Positions 45,485 through 57,400 of a stretch of DNA of 64,000 nt are shown piece by piece. The DNA is taken from positions 51,803,069 through 51,867,068 of the forward strand of contig OX637391.1 in assembly GCA_951799425.1 (NCBI GenBank), read 5' to 3'. Source of the stretch: Ilex aquifolium (taxonomy: Eukaryota > Streptophyta > Magnoliopsida > Aquifoliales > Aquifoliaceae). A program made the translations under genes and the position numbers. Positions within the stretch are counted from its first letter, which is position 1; every line of letters begins with the position of its first letter. Under the pieces are notes generated by a model. The model ran no database searches, was not told the DNA's origin, and was given only the letters and a program-made list of their open reading frames with translations.

Positions 45485-45740
45485 TGTTAAAATGTGTAAA
45501 TGGAGTTGGAATCAATTGTTTTTCATTGAAAAATAAAGGCACGGTACAACCACATATATAGGAAAACAATACAATTTATTAGGAAAGCATAAATACAAAA
45601 AGAGAATGATTATGTGGAATCCTGAGAATATGGAATTAAGATCCCAGTTGATTGCTTCCTTGTGTTGACTGATTCTTGCTTCCGAATTGATAGTTGTCTA
45701 ATTGATTGTTGCCTTATTCTGTCCATGATGTCCGCTAATA
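45485..45740 (-). repeat. Copia-2 5' LTR (256 bp)
   Basis: Lies directly next to the primer site and starts TATTAGCGGACATC on the minus strand. Promoter elements were not resolved. Confidence 0.95.
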
Positions 45741-45786
45741 ATATCGTACTTTGTCATGTATTCAATTTATAGTTACACAAAAATAT

Positions 45787-46324
45787 CTATATAATAAAGT
45801 AGAACGATTTTGAATTCAAGAGACAAAGAGTGGCTCAGATCGTTTCGAGATCAAAAAAGGCATCACCCAACGACCGACGATATTTTAAACTGTCTCAAGC
45901 TATTGACGTCTCAGATCGTTTAGATCCGACGTACCATATTAGCTTTTGAAATTTTTTTGCCACTCAAAACTTTTAGTTTCCAAAACTAACATCTCTAAAT
46001 TTAATTCCCAAACCCAATCAAATTCGGAAATTAAGCGATCTCTCATTCCTCAACTCTGTCTCTCTCTCCCCAAAATACAGATTACAACTCTTATCATTAT
46101 TTCCCTGATTTTATTTCCTATGTTAAGGGATCATTTTCTATACTAAGACATTGACTGTCTTTCACACTCTCATCTTTCATGATTCTCTTTCCAAAATGAG
46201 ACACATGTCTCTCCAAAGTTCTATCCTAATGCAGTTGCTCTCCATCTTTACTGTTCATATCACACACATATCTTTACTATACATATATATAGTACAAAGA
46301 TCGAATACATACTATATCTACATG
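45787..46324 (+). mobile_element. Helitron 5' end (partial)
   Basis: TCTATATAATAAAGTAGAAC after an A is a Helitron-like 5' end, related over about 100 bases to that at 39786 (minus). The 3' end was not found before the Mutator-type MITE at 46334, so the right boundary is arbitrary. No gene is supported in this stretch. Confidence 0.4.
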
Positions 46325-46333
46325 TTATATCTA

Positions 46334-47644
46334 GGGAAAATTTCATCTAAACACCATGTAGTTGAGTCTAAATTCAATAACAACCCCTATAACAATAACT
46401 TTTGTCTCTATCAGTAGATAAAATAATGATTTAACTAAATATTTTTGTGAAAAATACTGAAACTACCATTTATTATGTAAATAGACTAAAATGTCATCAA
46501 TTCTTTTCCCATTATATATGCGCTAGCCAGCCAACAAACGTAATTTCAATCATTATATTATTTCAATGAATTTTTTTATTTTAAAACGTTGTATTATAAC
46601 TTTGTTATAATATTAGTCATCATATTATCACTCATTTGGTTACATAATCAAGTTTTTATAATTTTTATATTTTTTTATCATAATAATTTTTATAGTTAAA
46701 AATGATTTTTCTATAATAAAAATTACAATTGATAAAGTCAATGTCAAAATCTCATCCATTTCTAATTCCTCTGCTATCATATGTCCTCCACAACGTCGTC
46801 CGACCACTCCTCACACATCATACTTCATATATAAAATTTAAAATTATCTGATAAAATTTAATATTAATTGAATAAATTTGATCTTAATTTTGATAAATTT
46901 AAATATTAATTTAGTTTCAATTTGATAAAATTAAATATTAATTTAGCATTAATTTGATTGAATTTAATGTTAATTGAATAAATTTGAATATTGTTTTAAT
47001 AAAATTGAATGTTCATTTGGTGTTAAATTAAAGAAATGACATTAATTTGATAAGGTTAAATTTTAAATTAATGAAATTTAATATTCTATGTAATAAATTA
47101 AATAGTTTAATTTAATAAAATTGAATGTCAATTTGATGTTGATTTGATAAAAATAAATAATAACTTAATATTAAATTAAAGAAATAATATTAATTTGATG
47201 AAACGAAATATTAAATTAATATAACTAAATGCTAATTTGATAAAATTAAATATCAATTTGTGTTGATTTGATGAGATGAATGTTAATTTAGTTTAAATTA
47301 AATAAAAAAAATTAATTTGATAAAATTGAATATTAAATTGGTCAAAATAAAGGTTAATATAATAGAACTAAAAGAGAGTGCATTGAAATTTCAAAATCAA
47401 GAGAGGGTGTTGTTAAAGTTAGGTCTATTTACAGGGGGTGTTGTTAAAGTTAGGTTTATTTATAAGGGGTGTGGATAAAATTTACCCTATAAAATACTCG
47501 GGGATATTTCTATAAATCAATCATCGCCATTAACGGTGTTACCCGACAATCACTAATAGGGAGTGACAGTGAAATTTCAAAATCGGAAGGAGGTGTCATT
47601 GAATTTAGACCTAACTACAGGGGATCTGGATAAAAAAATTTCCC
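46334..47644. mobile_element. Mutator-type MITE, copy 2
   Basis: The ends GGGAAAATTTCATCT and (inverted) GGGAAATTTTTTTATCC match copy 1 at 5170-6396. An exact 9-bp duplication TTATATCTA flanks it (46325-46333, 47645-47653). The interior again is TTAATTTGATAAAATTGAAT-type low-complexity DNA, recognisably collinear with copy 1 (47015-47390 versus 5810-6170). 1311 bp, no transposase. Confidence 0.92.
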
Positions 47645-47659
47645 TTATATCTATACAAA

Positions 47660-48003
47660 TCTATATAATAAAACACATAGGAAGTTGAATTTTATCCCCT
47701 ATATATTCCCTCTAAAACCATCACATCACTCATTTCTATTACATGCTCAACCATCTAATATTTGATTAATTTATAATTTAACATAATTTTTATTTCAAAT
47801 ATTATCCATACACGATAGTATAGATCTGTTAAAAAAATTTAAATTTTGTCAATATCTTTAAGAAAATAATGGGTAAAAATAATTTTGAATGATTTAATCA
47901 AATAAATGAAGGAAATAAAAATTATTATTTAATATAGTGATATCGATTTTTTAGGACTCGAATTTTTTGTTCTATCGTACCTTCAGGCACGGGTTATGAC
48001 TAG
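47660..48003 (+). mobile_element. Non-autonomous Helitron
   Basis: Starts TCTATATAATAAAACACATA after an A and ends CTAG before a T. A small hairpin (GTACCTTCAGGCAC) lies about 10 bases before the end. These are Helitron hallmarks, with A/T insertion and no duplication. 344 bp, no Rep/helicase. Confidence 0.75.
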
Positions 48004-48473
48004 TATTTTCATACAGCAAGATCTTCTTAAACTCATTCCAAAAGAAACCAGTCATAACAAATATATAATTTATACGGCAAAATCTTTTTAAACTTGTTCC
48101 AAAAGAAATTAGGCAAAATCTTTTTAGTCATATATTTTTATCGACTATCAGTATGCATTCATAATTTATTATTATCTTGTTATTGAATTATTTTTTAATT
48201 TTTTAATTTTTTTTATGATCCTTTACTTGTTTATGATTACAACGTTCACCTATTATTTTGTTGTGTTTTATTTTATCTGACAACGAATTTATTGAATTGT
48301 TTTTATATTAATTAGTTTTTATTGTGGATCTTTTATGATAATGAACAATTTAATTAGTTGGTGTTTTGTATTTAAATGAGAACAAAGTTGAGTTTGAGAG
48401 AAGTAGAAAATGTGTTTGATTTATTTTTATGTGTGGCAGAGATAGATGCTTATTATACTTTTTTATTGAAGTA

Positions 48474-48640
48474 CTAGTAATTGTCCATGCCTGAAGGCAC
48501 GTTATAACAAACCTAAAAATCGCAAGAAACCGCCCATGGTAGAGGCACATAATCACGCAAAAAATCACACATAAGAAATTGAGAAAATTTGGCCGTCAAT
48601 GTAAGCCCATTGGTAGGTGCAATAAGCCCCTAGCTGAAGA
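48474..48640 (-). mobile_element. Helitron 3' end (partial, minus strand)
   Basis: On the minus strand it ends GCCTTCAGGCATGGACAATTA then CTAG followed by T, with the same hairpin as the Helitron at 47660-48003. The 5' end was not found; the right boundary is arbitrary. Confidence 0.5.
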
Positions 48641-50213
48641 CACTTGGTAACACAAAATATCACTTCAAAAATTTAAAACTCCAATTAAATTGAAGCAGAA
48701 CAAAAGGTGCCAGATAAATTTCACAATATAATAGTGTACACCTTCAACTGGATTTTCTTCAAATAATTTCAAGTGAAGAAGTTAAACACAACTGGTCATA
48801 CACCGACACTCAAATGAACAAATAGACATTGCTTAAAAAGATAAAGAAGCTAAAACCATACAAAGTTGGTCACAAATTACAAATGAACACCCATAGTTCC
48901 ATGTCAATTGAATTATCATAGAAAGACACTATTGTTGTATTGCTTTCTTCACATCACCCATGCTTTAAGTCAAGTCATCTCCCATGCCACTTCAAATTTT
49001 CTGTACCTTTTACTTCATGGATTTTGAGCACACCTATGTGTACTATCAAAACTGTTCTACAATTGGTTACTAACACTTTCATTTTTGAATAGGAAAACTG
49101 AAATTGGTACTTGTGATCTACCATGTAAGCCTACAAAGGAATTTGAGGAGCTTCCCACTTTTGTAAATGATTATTAGCAAGAGGAAAGCGGATCACATAA
49201 TGCATCCAGCTGACCTAATAAATTTCGTGCCCAATGAAGTCAAAAAAAAAAAAAAAAATAGGATTTCCTCTAATCGTAGAACTCAAAAAAAAAAAAAAAT
49301 CAGGTTGTATACAATTTTTATTCCCATGAAAAATAAATTCAAATGCAATAACAAAAAACACTAAACATAGTCAAATTGAATTCAAAACATAATATAAATA
49401 AATTGAGCTCAAATGCTCACAAACTTCAATCGAACATAGTTCTAAAAAAAATCTAAGTTTGACTCAAGCTTGAGCTTATTCAAACTCGACTCAAGTTCGA
49501 GCCTATTCAAACTCGACAACCTCAATTAACTTCCCTATATATTTGGTCCCCTCCAAAAAAAAGCTATTAAAATGAACATGGGCAAGAGACATTCAACATG
49601 ATGTAATGGAGTTCTGGTTGTTAGTTGATCAACATTCAATGTTCAATACAACAGTAAAGGAAGACACAAATAAAAATTAAAAAGCCAAAAAAGAGAGGGC
49701 ATTCAAATGTTATTCAAACCTGACTGAGTCATATTTTGACCCCCTTCTGGAGCATGTCCCAAACCTGCATGAGAAGGCCAATGCAATGCTACATACAAAC
49801 TCACATGATCTCATGTGATATTCTAATGAGAAAATTCCTCATTTCAAATTGATTAGTTGATGCAAATCAGCTACCATTCATACTCATACCCTTCCTACCT
49901 TCCTTGTCTCTATCAACAAAGAGCTGCCTTCCCCAGTTGGAGTCTCCAAAAGAGCTTCCCTGTTACTGTCATGAAAGCAGCAACAGCAGCCATAGTTAGG
50001 TAAAGCACTAAGCTACTTCAAAACTTAAGGGGACCACTGGAAATTTATCAGTTCATGAATGGAGGGAAAGCCCATGTCAAACTTTATACAACCAGGTAAA
50101 AAGTGACTAATAATAATGAGCTTTTTTTTTTCTTTCTTGCTAGTGAATAATGAACTTATTTGAATAACATTACAAATGAGCTTTTCTGCATACATTACAA
50201 ATGAACACCCATA
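48641..50213. other. Intergenic, no gene seen
   Basis: AT-rich with A runs at 49242-49258 and 49286-49299. Dispersed 'gagcttattcaaactcgactc' words lie at 49470-49530. No motif-bearing frame. Confidence 0.4.
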
Positions 50214-50630
50214 GTTACCTTTGGGGGAAGGAATAATAAACAAAATCTCTGATCTTCCCGTGACTGGTAGCATCATCAATAAACAAAATAAAAAATTTGT
50301 CATGGAAATAAAAAAAAAACCCAAAAACTACAAACCAAGAATGTAATTTTTTTCCAAAAAATAAGAAAAATCAAAGAAAAAATTGTTACCTTTGGGGGAT
50401 GACGATTGATCTCTGATCTTCCTGTGACTGGTAGCATCATCAATAAATCTGATAAAAAATTTGTCATGGAAATAAAAAAAAACCCAAAAACTACAAATCA
50501 AGAATGTAAATTTTTTCCAAAAAATAAGAAAAATCAAAGAACAAATTGTTACCTTTGGGGATGACGATCGATTTCTGATCTTCCCGTGACTGGTAGCATC
50601 ATCAATAAACAAAATAAATCTGATCAAAAC
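50214..50630. repeat. Tandem array, two and a half units of about 165 bp
   Basis: Units start with GTTACCTTTGGGG at 50214, 50385 and 50548. Each carries 'cttcccgtgactggtagcatc' and the first two end with 'aaaaaataagaaaaatcaaag'. Units 1 and 2 are 171 and 163 bp and highly similar; unit 3 is partial (about 83 bp). Non-coding by eye. Confidence 0.9.
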
Positions 50631-50639
50631 TCTATACAC

Positions 50640-51180
50640 CCATAAAGAAGTGAAATAAAACTCAGTTGGTTTACGCACATGAAAAATGAGGCCATGAAAA
50701 ACTCAGTCCTCATTGTAATCGCCTCATACATTTCGATTTCGGAGAAAAAATTCCTCTCTTTTTTATACAATAATTATGTCAGTGCTTGATAAACAGTTAC
50801 AAATAATTAATATTTTATTTCTATAATACTAATTAAATATGTTAATCGTACACCGCGCAACCAAATTAAACATCAGAAGTAATGAAGAACACAAGTCATC
50901 AGAACATGAAAACTCATACATGCAACGAAAATGCCAGGTCAATCTCATTTGAGTTAAAAACTTCGTGTTGACGGGTAAATTCGGGTTAAGCGGGTTGAAC
51001 CCGAACACGACCCATTAACACTTCGTGTTGACGGGTCGTGTCATACACGGGTTTGTACCAAAAAATAGTCAACCTAAACCCATTTATTCGTGTCGTGTTC
51101 GTATCGAGTTATCGTGTCGTGTCAAAAATTGCCACCCCTAGTTCGTACAAATTTGAAAGTGTCTGCATATAATATTTTAA
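50640..51180. other. Upstream of the ABC1K gene; dispersed repeat
   Basis: 50940-51145 holds 'cgtgttgacgggt' and 'atcgtgtcgtgt' words and ends TTGCCACCCCTAG, typical of a widespread plant repeat family. No gene. Confidence 0.5.
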
Positions 51181-51183
51181 AAT

Positions 51184-51190
51184 ATATAAG
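51184..51190 (+). promoter_or_regulatory. Candidate TATA box of the ABC1K gene
   Basis: A TATATAA word lies about 260 bp upstream of the chosen ATG. A GC-richer, 5'-UTR-like leader follows (51240-51445). Confidence 0.35.
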
Positions 51191-51445
51191 AAGTTTAGGT
51201 GATTAACTGATAAATGTCAGGAGGTCTGGTGTAATTTTCCCATTTTACAATTGAGTCGCGAGTTCCTCCCGCCGCCTAATCACCACGCACTCTTTCAGTA
51301 CTGCGCATCAACTGCAGCCACAAATATCTACCACTGTAACGAGGAGAAGGAAAACCATACACTCCTCACCTTTCACCCACACAATCAATGCAATTCACCA
51401 AAATTTGAACGTCATTACTGGTGTCGGAGCTCCGTCGAGGCTCCG

Positions 51446-54400
51446 ATGGCCTTCGCAGTGGCAGCATCACCTTCAATGGCGATCTCCGTTCACTGTTCTA
51501 CTCGATCGCGTCCAACAACTGGAAAGCATAGCAGTAATGACAACAATCCACAAAAACAAGGTCGTGTGGTTGGAAACTTTGGGCATTTTGCGCAAGTGGT
51601 TCGCAAGGACGTCGAATTTATAAAGAAAGGCATCGGTAAAGGTGTTGAATTGGCCAGTGAGGCTCTTCGCATTCCTCAGCTATCCAAAGCCCTGGATGAT
51701 ATCATTTGGCTTCGAAATCTCGAAGACACTCGTTCGACTGATTTTCAGCTTCCCTCTTGGCCTCAACCTTACTATCCAGGTTGAATTTCCTCTCTCTCCC
51801 TCTGTGTGTGTGTGCGCTTCAGTAGAATGAATATTGTTCAGAGAGTTTGAAAGATAAGGTATGTAACAATATCGAATTGAGAAAATACAAATTTTTTTTT
51901 TGAGGTAACAACTGAAAGTGAAAGTGAAGAAAATGTAAAGAAATGTACTTTCGACTTGCTGCTCTGTTCAGTTGTGTGATAGAACAATTCTTGGTCGAAC
52001 TGTTGGTGGATAAAGATTGAAGCGCTAGAAAGCTTGCAGCTTAAAGGAAAACATTAAAAAAAAAAAAAAACATAAACAAAAAGGCACTATCATGAGCTTG
52101 AAGATGACTTTCAGGGATGGTTTGTATATGGATTATTTGGTTTGGGTAACCCCAATATGATTAATATTTTATCAGAAAAGCACAGCGGTGGTAGTGAAAC
52201 AATCGAGTGAAAACCAAGTGAACGTGATAAAAGGTATTTGGAATTTTTATGTTTCATTATGGAAGAATCAACCAACAGAATCATCAGTTGGCTAAAGAAT
52301 AAGAATTACTTGCTTCACTGGGAAATTTAGCTCTACAGGTTAAATGAATTGTGGATGAGGGCACTGCATTGTGTAATCTCAGAGCTTTATCATTAGACTT
52401 GTTGTATCTTATGGCAGAACAACTACCTTGTCAATGTTCAAACCTAGGTATGTTAGATGATACTTGAATGGATACGTGTGTTTGTGCCTGTGTTGTTCCA
52501 TTCCTTCCAAATTGTGTCACTGTAATTGATCTTCGTCTGTAACTTATATTTATATCAGAACATGACATCTTTGACAGAACTCTCTGGTGTGGATTTGTTC
52601 GTGGCCGATCTCAAAGCCTTGGATGCATATGTTACCTATTTCTACTATCTGTCTAAGATGTGGACAAGGCCCCTTCCTGAGGTCTATGATCCACAAGAAG
52701 TTGCTGACTATTTCAGTCGCAGGCCTCATGTAGTGGCCTTTCGACTTATTGAGGTAGTTTTAAAATTATTCAAATTCTAAATAATTATCTATTTTTTATT
52801 TTCCTCTTAACTTGAACATTGGTAGATTTTAAGCTGTTATTTATCTTGTACCAAATTTAATTTGACTTGTTATATGAATATTAAACTGCTGATTTACAAA
52901 TTCTTCAGAAAAGTCCATATCCTTCACTTTTATCAATAGATATTTTGGTGAGCTGCGGGGTTGTTTGCATTGTCTTTCTGCTTGCCATTTAGGAAGGATC
53001 TCTTTATTGCCTATATATTTTGACGTTGTCATTGAAATATTTTCTCTGAAAGCTTATGGGTTGTCTTTTCCTTAAGAGAGAAATTTGAGATAACATTTTG
53101 AAAATTCATATATTAACACCTGGGTGATACTTGAGCACAGCCTTGACTACCAACTAAATGATTTCAGTGGTTTGTGAACCAGAAACATGTTACATAAGTG
53201 GAATTTGGGGCCATCAAGATTAGTTGTTTTACATAAGAAGGCTTTGCCTTCTTGAGGTCAAGGGTTCAAGCCCCCTCTCCCTCTCCCTCTCCCTCTCCCT
53301 CTTCCTCTCCCCCAAAAAAAAAAAAATATCTGCGTGACGTGTTGTGAAACATTTCTGATCAACAAGGGCGAAGCTATGTGTGGGTCACAGGGTCTTTCGC
53401 CCACCCCCAATTTTTTTGTTGAAAAATTATATGTAGATTATATATGAAGTATTTTTGAAATATATATGATTGTGTCAGTACAAAGAGCTTGTATCCGACA
53501 TCGACCGATTAGAACCACCCAAGGTTGGTTTATATGCTCAAGGGTTTAGGGTTTAGGGCTCATTGTTTGTTAATTAGTTTTGAGTTGAATACTCTAATAT
53601 GATATTATAGCTAGGCCTTGGATGGTCAGAGGCAAATATCTGACCCATTTGAATATTCTGGTATACATATTTTGTCTATTTGTTTGTTAGGACGGTTGGG
53701 TCCCTGACTCGCAGGTGAGGGAAGGTATAAAGACAGTTTGTATCACACATCGAATGTTTAGAACTACCACATGTTGATTTATATGTTTAAGGTGCCTATT
53801 CATTCTTTTCCAATTGGTTTTGGATTGTATGCTCTAACAATGCCCACCTTATAACTTTTGGATAGACCCATACCTAATTCCTAAGAACATATTAAGAACA
53901 CACTTCAAACAAGTACATGTAAGATTAAACACATTGTGGTCCTTTTGTAAGTTTAAAAAAAAAACAATTACAAGATCATTTTGTTATTGTATAAAATTTT
54001 GGAGTTATTGTACAACAAAATATAAGTTCATTTTGTAAGGTACCTTTTAGTAACACTTTTTGAAATTATTGGTATTGCTTTTTTAAAGTAGCAATTGTTT
54101 TTGTATTTTTGCTTTCTTGTTTTTCGTTGTCGTAAGTTACTTACTTTTTCCAACCATAATCACATATATAATAGTATTCAATGCACGCATAACGAGTATA
54201 ATTTATGTCCTAAATGCATCTAGATCACTTTTTGGTGAAATCGCTTTTTTTGCGGAAATTTTTTTTTGAAAAGAAGCATTACCAATTGATACCTAAATAT
54301 ATAAAAATCATATTCATGACTTAAAGTGGAAAAATATTTATACTTATAAAACACATAAACATCTTCATCTGATGAGATTATATCCATATAAGAAATTGAG

Positions 54401-57400
54401 GGAGGAACTAAGAGAGTTAGAGAGAAATCAAGAAAGAAGAAAATGCGATCTTCGATTGTACTACTCTTCGGTGCCTCTGGCAAGCTGTTGCTTTTACTTG
54501 AGGTCCGGTGTGTTGGCAACAACATTACCCTTGGTTTTGAGATAAATTTTAGACTTTGCTTTCATGCTTCAATATTGTTTTTCTGATAATATGAGCTGCG
54601 ATTGACCATAAATTGAATGTTTAGTATTTTTTATTATGTTGGGATTTTTTGCGATTAGCCTTGATTTGGCATTTTTACGATTTTTTTAGTTGTGTTCTTA
54701 ATTTGAACGCGATTAACAACTATTTTCTTCCAATTGGCCTCTAAGTAAATAAATATAAATTTGTTTGTTTTTATGAGAAATAAATTGGACAAAATTTACT
54801 TTAAGTCCATGTGGTTAGGCCAATTTGTACACCACTCCCTCACCTTCTAAAATGGCACACAACCCTCCCGTGATTTGTGGACCGAAGTGCTCATCCATGG
54901 ATAAATTCCTGGCTCCGCCCTTGTTGGTTAACTTGGTGTTTATTATGTTAACAGGTTTAGTAAGATGCTTTATTATAGTCCACCCACATTTGATTGATAA
55001 TGTCATATTTTGGAAGGTGTTTGCCTCCTTTGCTTCGGCCGTTTTCAGAATTCGAGCTTCAGCTGTCCGTAGGTCATATAGGTCAAGTGCCAGTAATGAT
55101 GTTGATAAGAACGGTTCCCAGTACAATTTTGGAATGGTGCTGAAAGAAACAATGCTACACCTGGGCCCCACTTTTATCAAAGGTAAGGAATGCCAATAAA
55201 CTAATATCAGTTAAGGCATTAAGGTTACTTACCAATGGTTTAGACATTCTGTTTATTTTGCTAGTTCCAGTTATTTTGCTTCTCTTGTTTAGTGGTATAG
55301 TTCTGTAAATTTTAAGCTTGTGCTCTTTGAAATTTCCCTGCATTCAAAAGATTATGAATGTTCTATTTATATGCCTTTGCTTGTTGATGCAGTTGGTCAG
55401 TCACTTTCGACAAGGCCAGATATAATTGGCTCCGAAATTTCAAAGGTTAGATAAAACATGTATATTTATGAAGTTTTACCTTGGTCTGCAACATCAAGTG
55501 TATGTCGAGTTTCAAACACATTGTATTTATGATATAAAGGGTTTCGGCCGTGATTTTTAATCTTTTTTTCTTTCTTTCTTGTGTTATATTCATTGAGATA
55601 TCACTGTCGTAAACTGTATTGTGTTAAATAGTTATCATCTTATGGTTGAGTAATGATGAGGAAGTATATGCTAATAATGCTCGTGTGTTGGAAGGATAAG
55701 AAAGCTTATAGGGGATTAGGTGTTGCACTGTGTTCTGGCCTGTTTTGCTTTAATAGATATGAGTTTACCTTTTTCCATACTGTTGCAGTGTGCACTTGTC
55801 TCAGTATTTTGCTTGTTTGTCCAAAATAGGTTGTAACTTTTGCTTTAGGATTAGTGATTGCTCATAACTTCAATGATTGTTGTACCTTATATATGCCCGA
55901 GTTTTGGAGAGTTCTTGGCAGTGAATGTGTGAATGTGTGAGTATATGTACTTGTACATTGTGTTTTATTTTTCATTTTCGGTTTTAGTTATGATTGCAGG
56001 CATTGTCTGAGCTGCATGATCAAATCCCTCCTTTTCCCCGAACTGTGGCTATGAAGATCATTGAGGAAGAGTTAGGATATCCGGTAGAAACATTCTTTAG
56101 CTACCTCTCTGCAGAACCTGTTGCTGCAGCTTCATTTGGTCAGGTAGCTTTTTTTTTATTTCTTTTGTTGAAATTCAAATTATTATTAGCTTGTAGTTTT
56201 GCATATAAATTTGCTTTCGGTACATCCCGACGGAAAAGTTGTTTTTACTTGTATGTCTATATATGTGTCTTATCCTATCTTTGGCACAAAACCAGGTCTA
56301 TAGGGGAAGTACCCATGATGGTTTCAGTGTTGCCGTGAAAGTGCAACGTCCAAATTTGCATCACGTGGTAGTTCGTGATGTCTATATTCTTCGCCTTGGG
56401 GTTTGTTTCAATCTTCACCTATTTTGTTTCATCATTTATCTGAGGCTCAAGTGCTTGCATAACTTAGTATGCTGTTGTTCCAGCTGTGGCTGTTGCAAAA
56501 GATTGCAAAAAGGAAAAGTGATCTTCGCCTTTATGCTGATGAGCTTGGGAAAGGCTTAGTTGGGGAGTTGGACTACACTTTGGAGGCTGAAAACGCTTCA
56601 GAGTTTAGGGTACCCATTTGACTTCTAGGCCTTTTTAATTGCTTTTTGCTATGGATATCCGTTGAAGTTACAGGAATTACCACCAAATTTTCCTTGGGCT
56701 CAAAAGTCCATTTCAGCTTACTTCTGTACAAATGTAAATAGTTACTTCTTTTGAGATAACCGGCACTCTTGGGGGGCCTTGACTGGGTAATGGTCTTCTA
56801 TCGTTGGATAAATGCAATATTACGCAGGGGTTTGCATTCATGCCTATATCACAAGAGGCTTGGACTTGCACACTGCCGGCTATTGTATTCATGGAAGTCA
56901 AAGGCTATTGGCTAACAACTGATGAAAACTTATGATACAGAAGGTCTATGGAGGCTATTTCATAAATGTCTATTTGGTGATACCACTTGAAATTGTGGTT
57001 GTAAATTTTAGGCATGTTCTTAATTTTATTTCTTCAGTGTAAACATATTTACTTAGGCTTTTAATCTTCAGTATTTGGCAGTTCGTACAGCCACACCCAC
57101 CCACACACAAAACATACCTTTGAAAAGCTTTGCCAGTCACAATGTTCATCGGATCATTTGCATCATGCAAATGATTTTAGAAAAGAAAAATAGCACATAA
57201 TATTGGGGGCTTTCTTGTTATGACTCGCCGAGGACAGTTGCTTCTATGGCCTTTTCAATTTCCAGAATTAAATGCCGTGGCCTCTCACCAACTATTGATA
57301 TCTTTGTGCGCAGGAAGCTCATTCCCCTTTTCCATTTATTCGTGTTCCAAAAGTTCTTCGACATTTGAGTCGGAAGAGAGTTCTGACAATGGAGTGGATT

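Larger units (their letters stand above)
40612..45740 (-). mobile_element. Ty1/copia retrotransposon, full length and recent
   Basis: 5129 bp with 256-bp LTRs at both ends and an exact 5-bp duplication ATATC (40607-40611, 45741-45745). The primer site for initiator tRNA-Met is perfect (TGGTATCAGAGC on the minus strand, 45484-45473). The purine tract CTTGAGGGGGAG lies at 40879-40868. Domains run in copia order: gag with zinc knuckle, protease, integrase, RT, RNase H. The LTRs differ at about six of 256 positions. Several nonsense codons and at least one frameshift mean it cannot make a full polyprotein. LTR termini on the minus strand are TA...CA, not TG...CA. Confidence 0.95.

Noticed and set aside
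51251-51445. Upstream extension of the ABC1K frame beginning at 51251
   Set aside because: It starts with TTG and contains no ATG before 51446, so it is most likely 5' UTR.
54825-55199. Overlapping 124- and 121-codon frames on both strands
   Set aside because: Only 55017-55182 is coding (ABC1K exon 3); the rest is the intron and the end of a hAT-like element.
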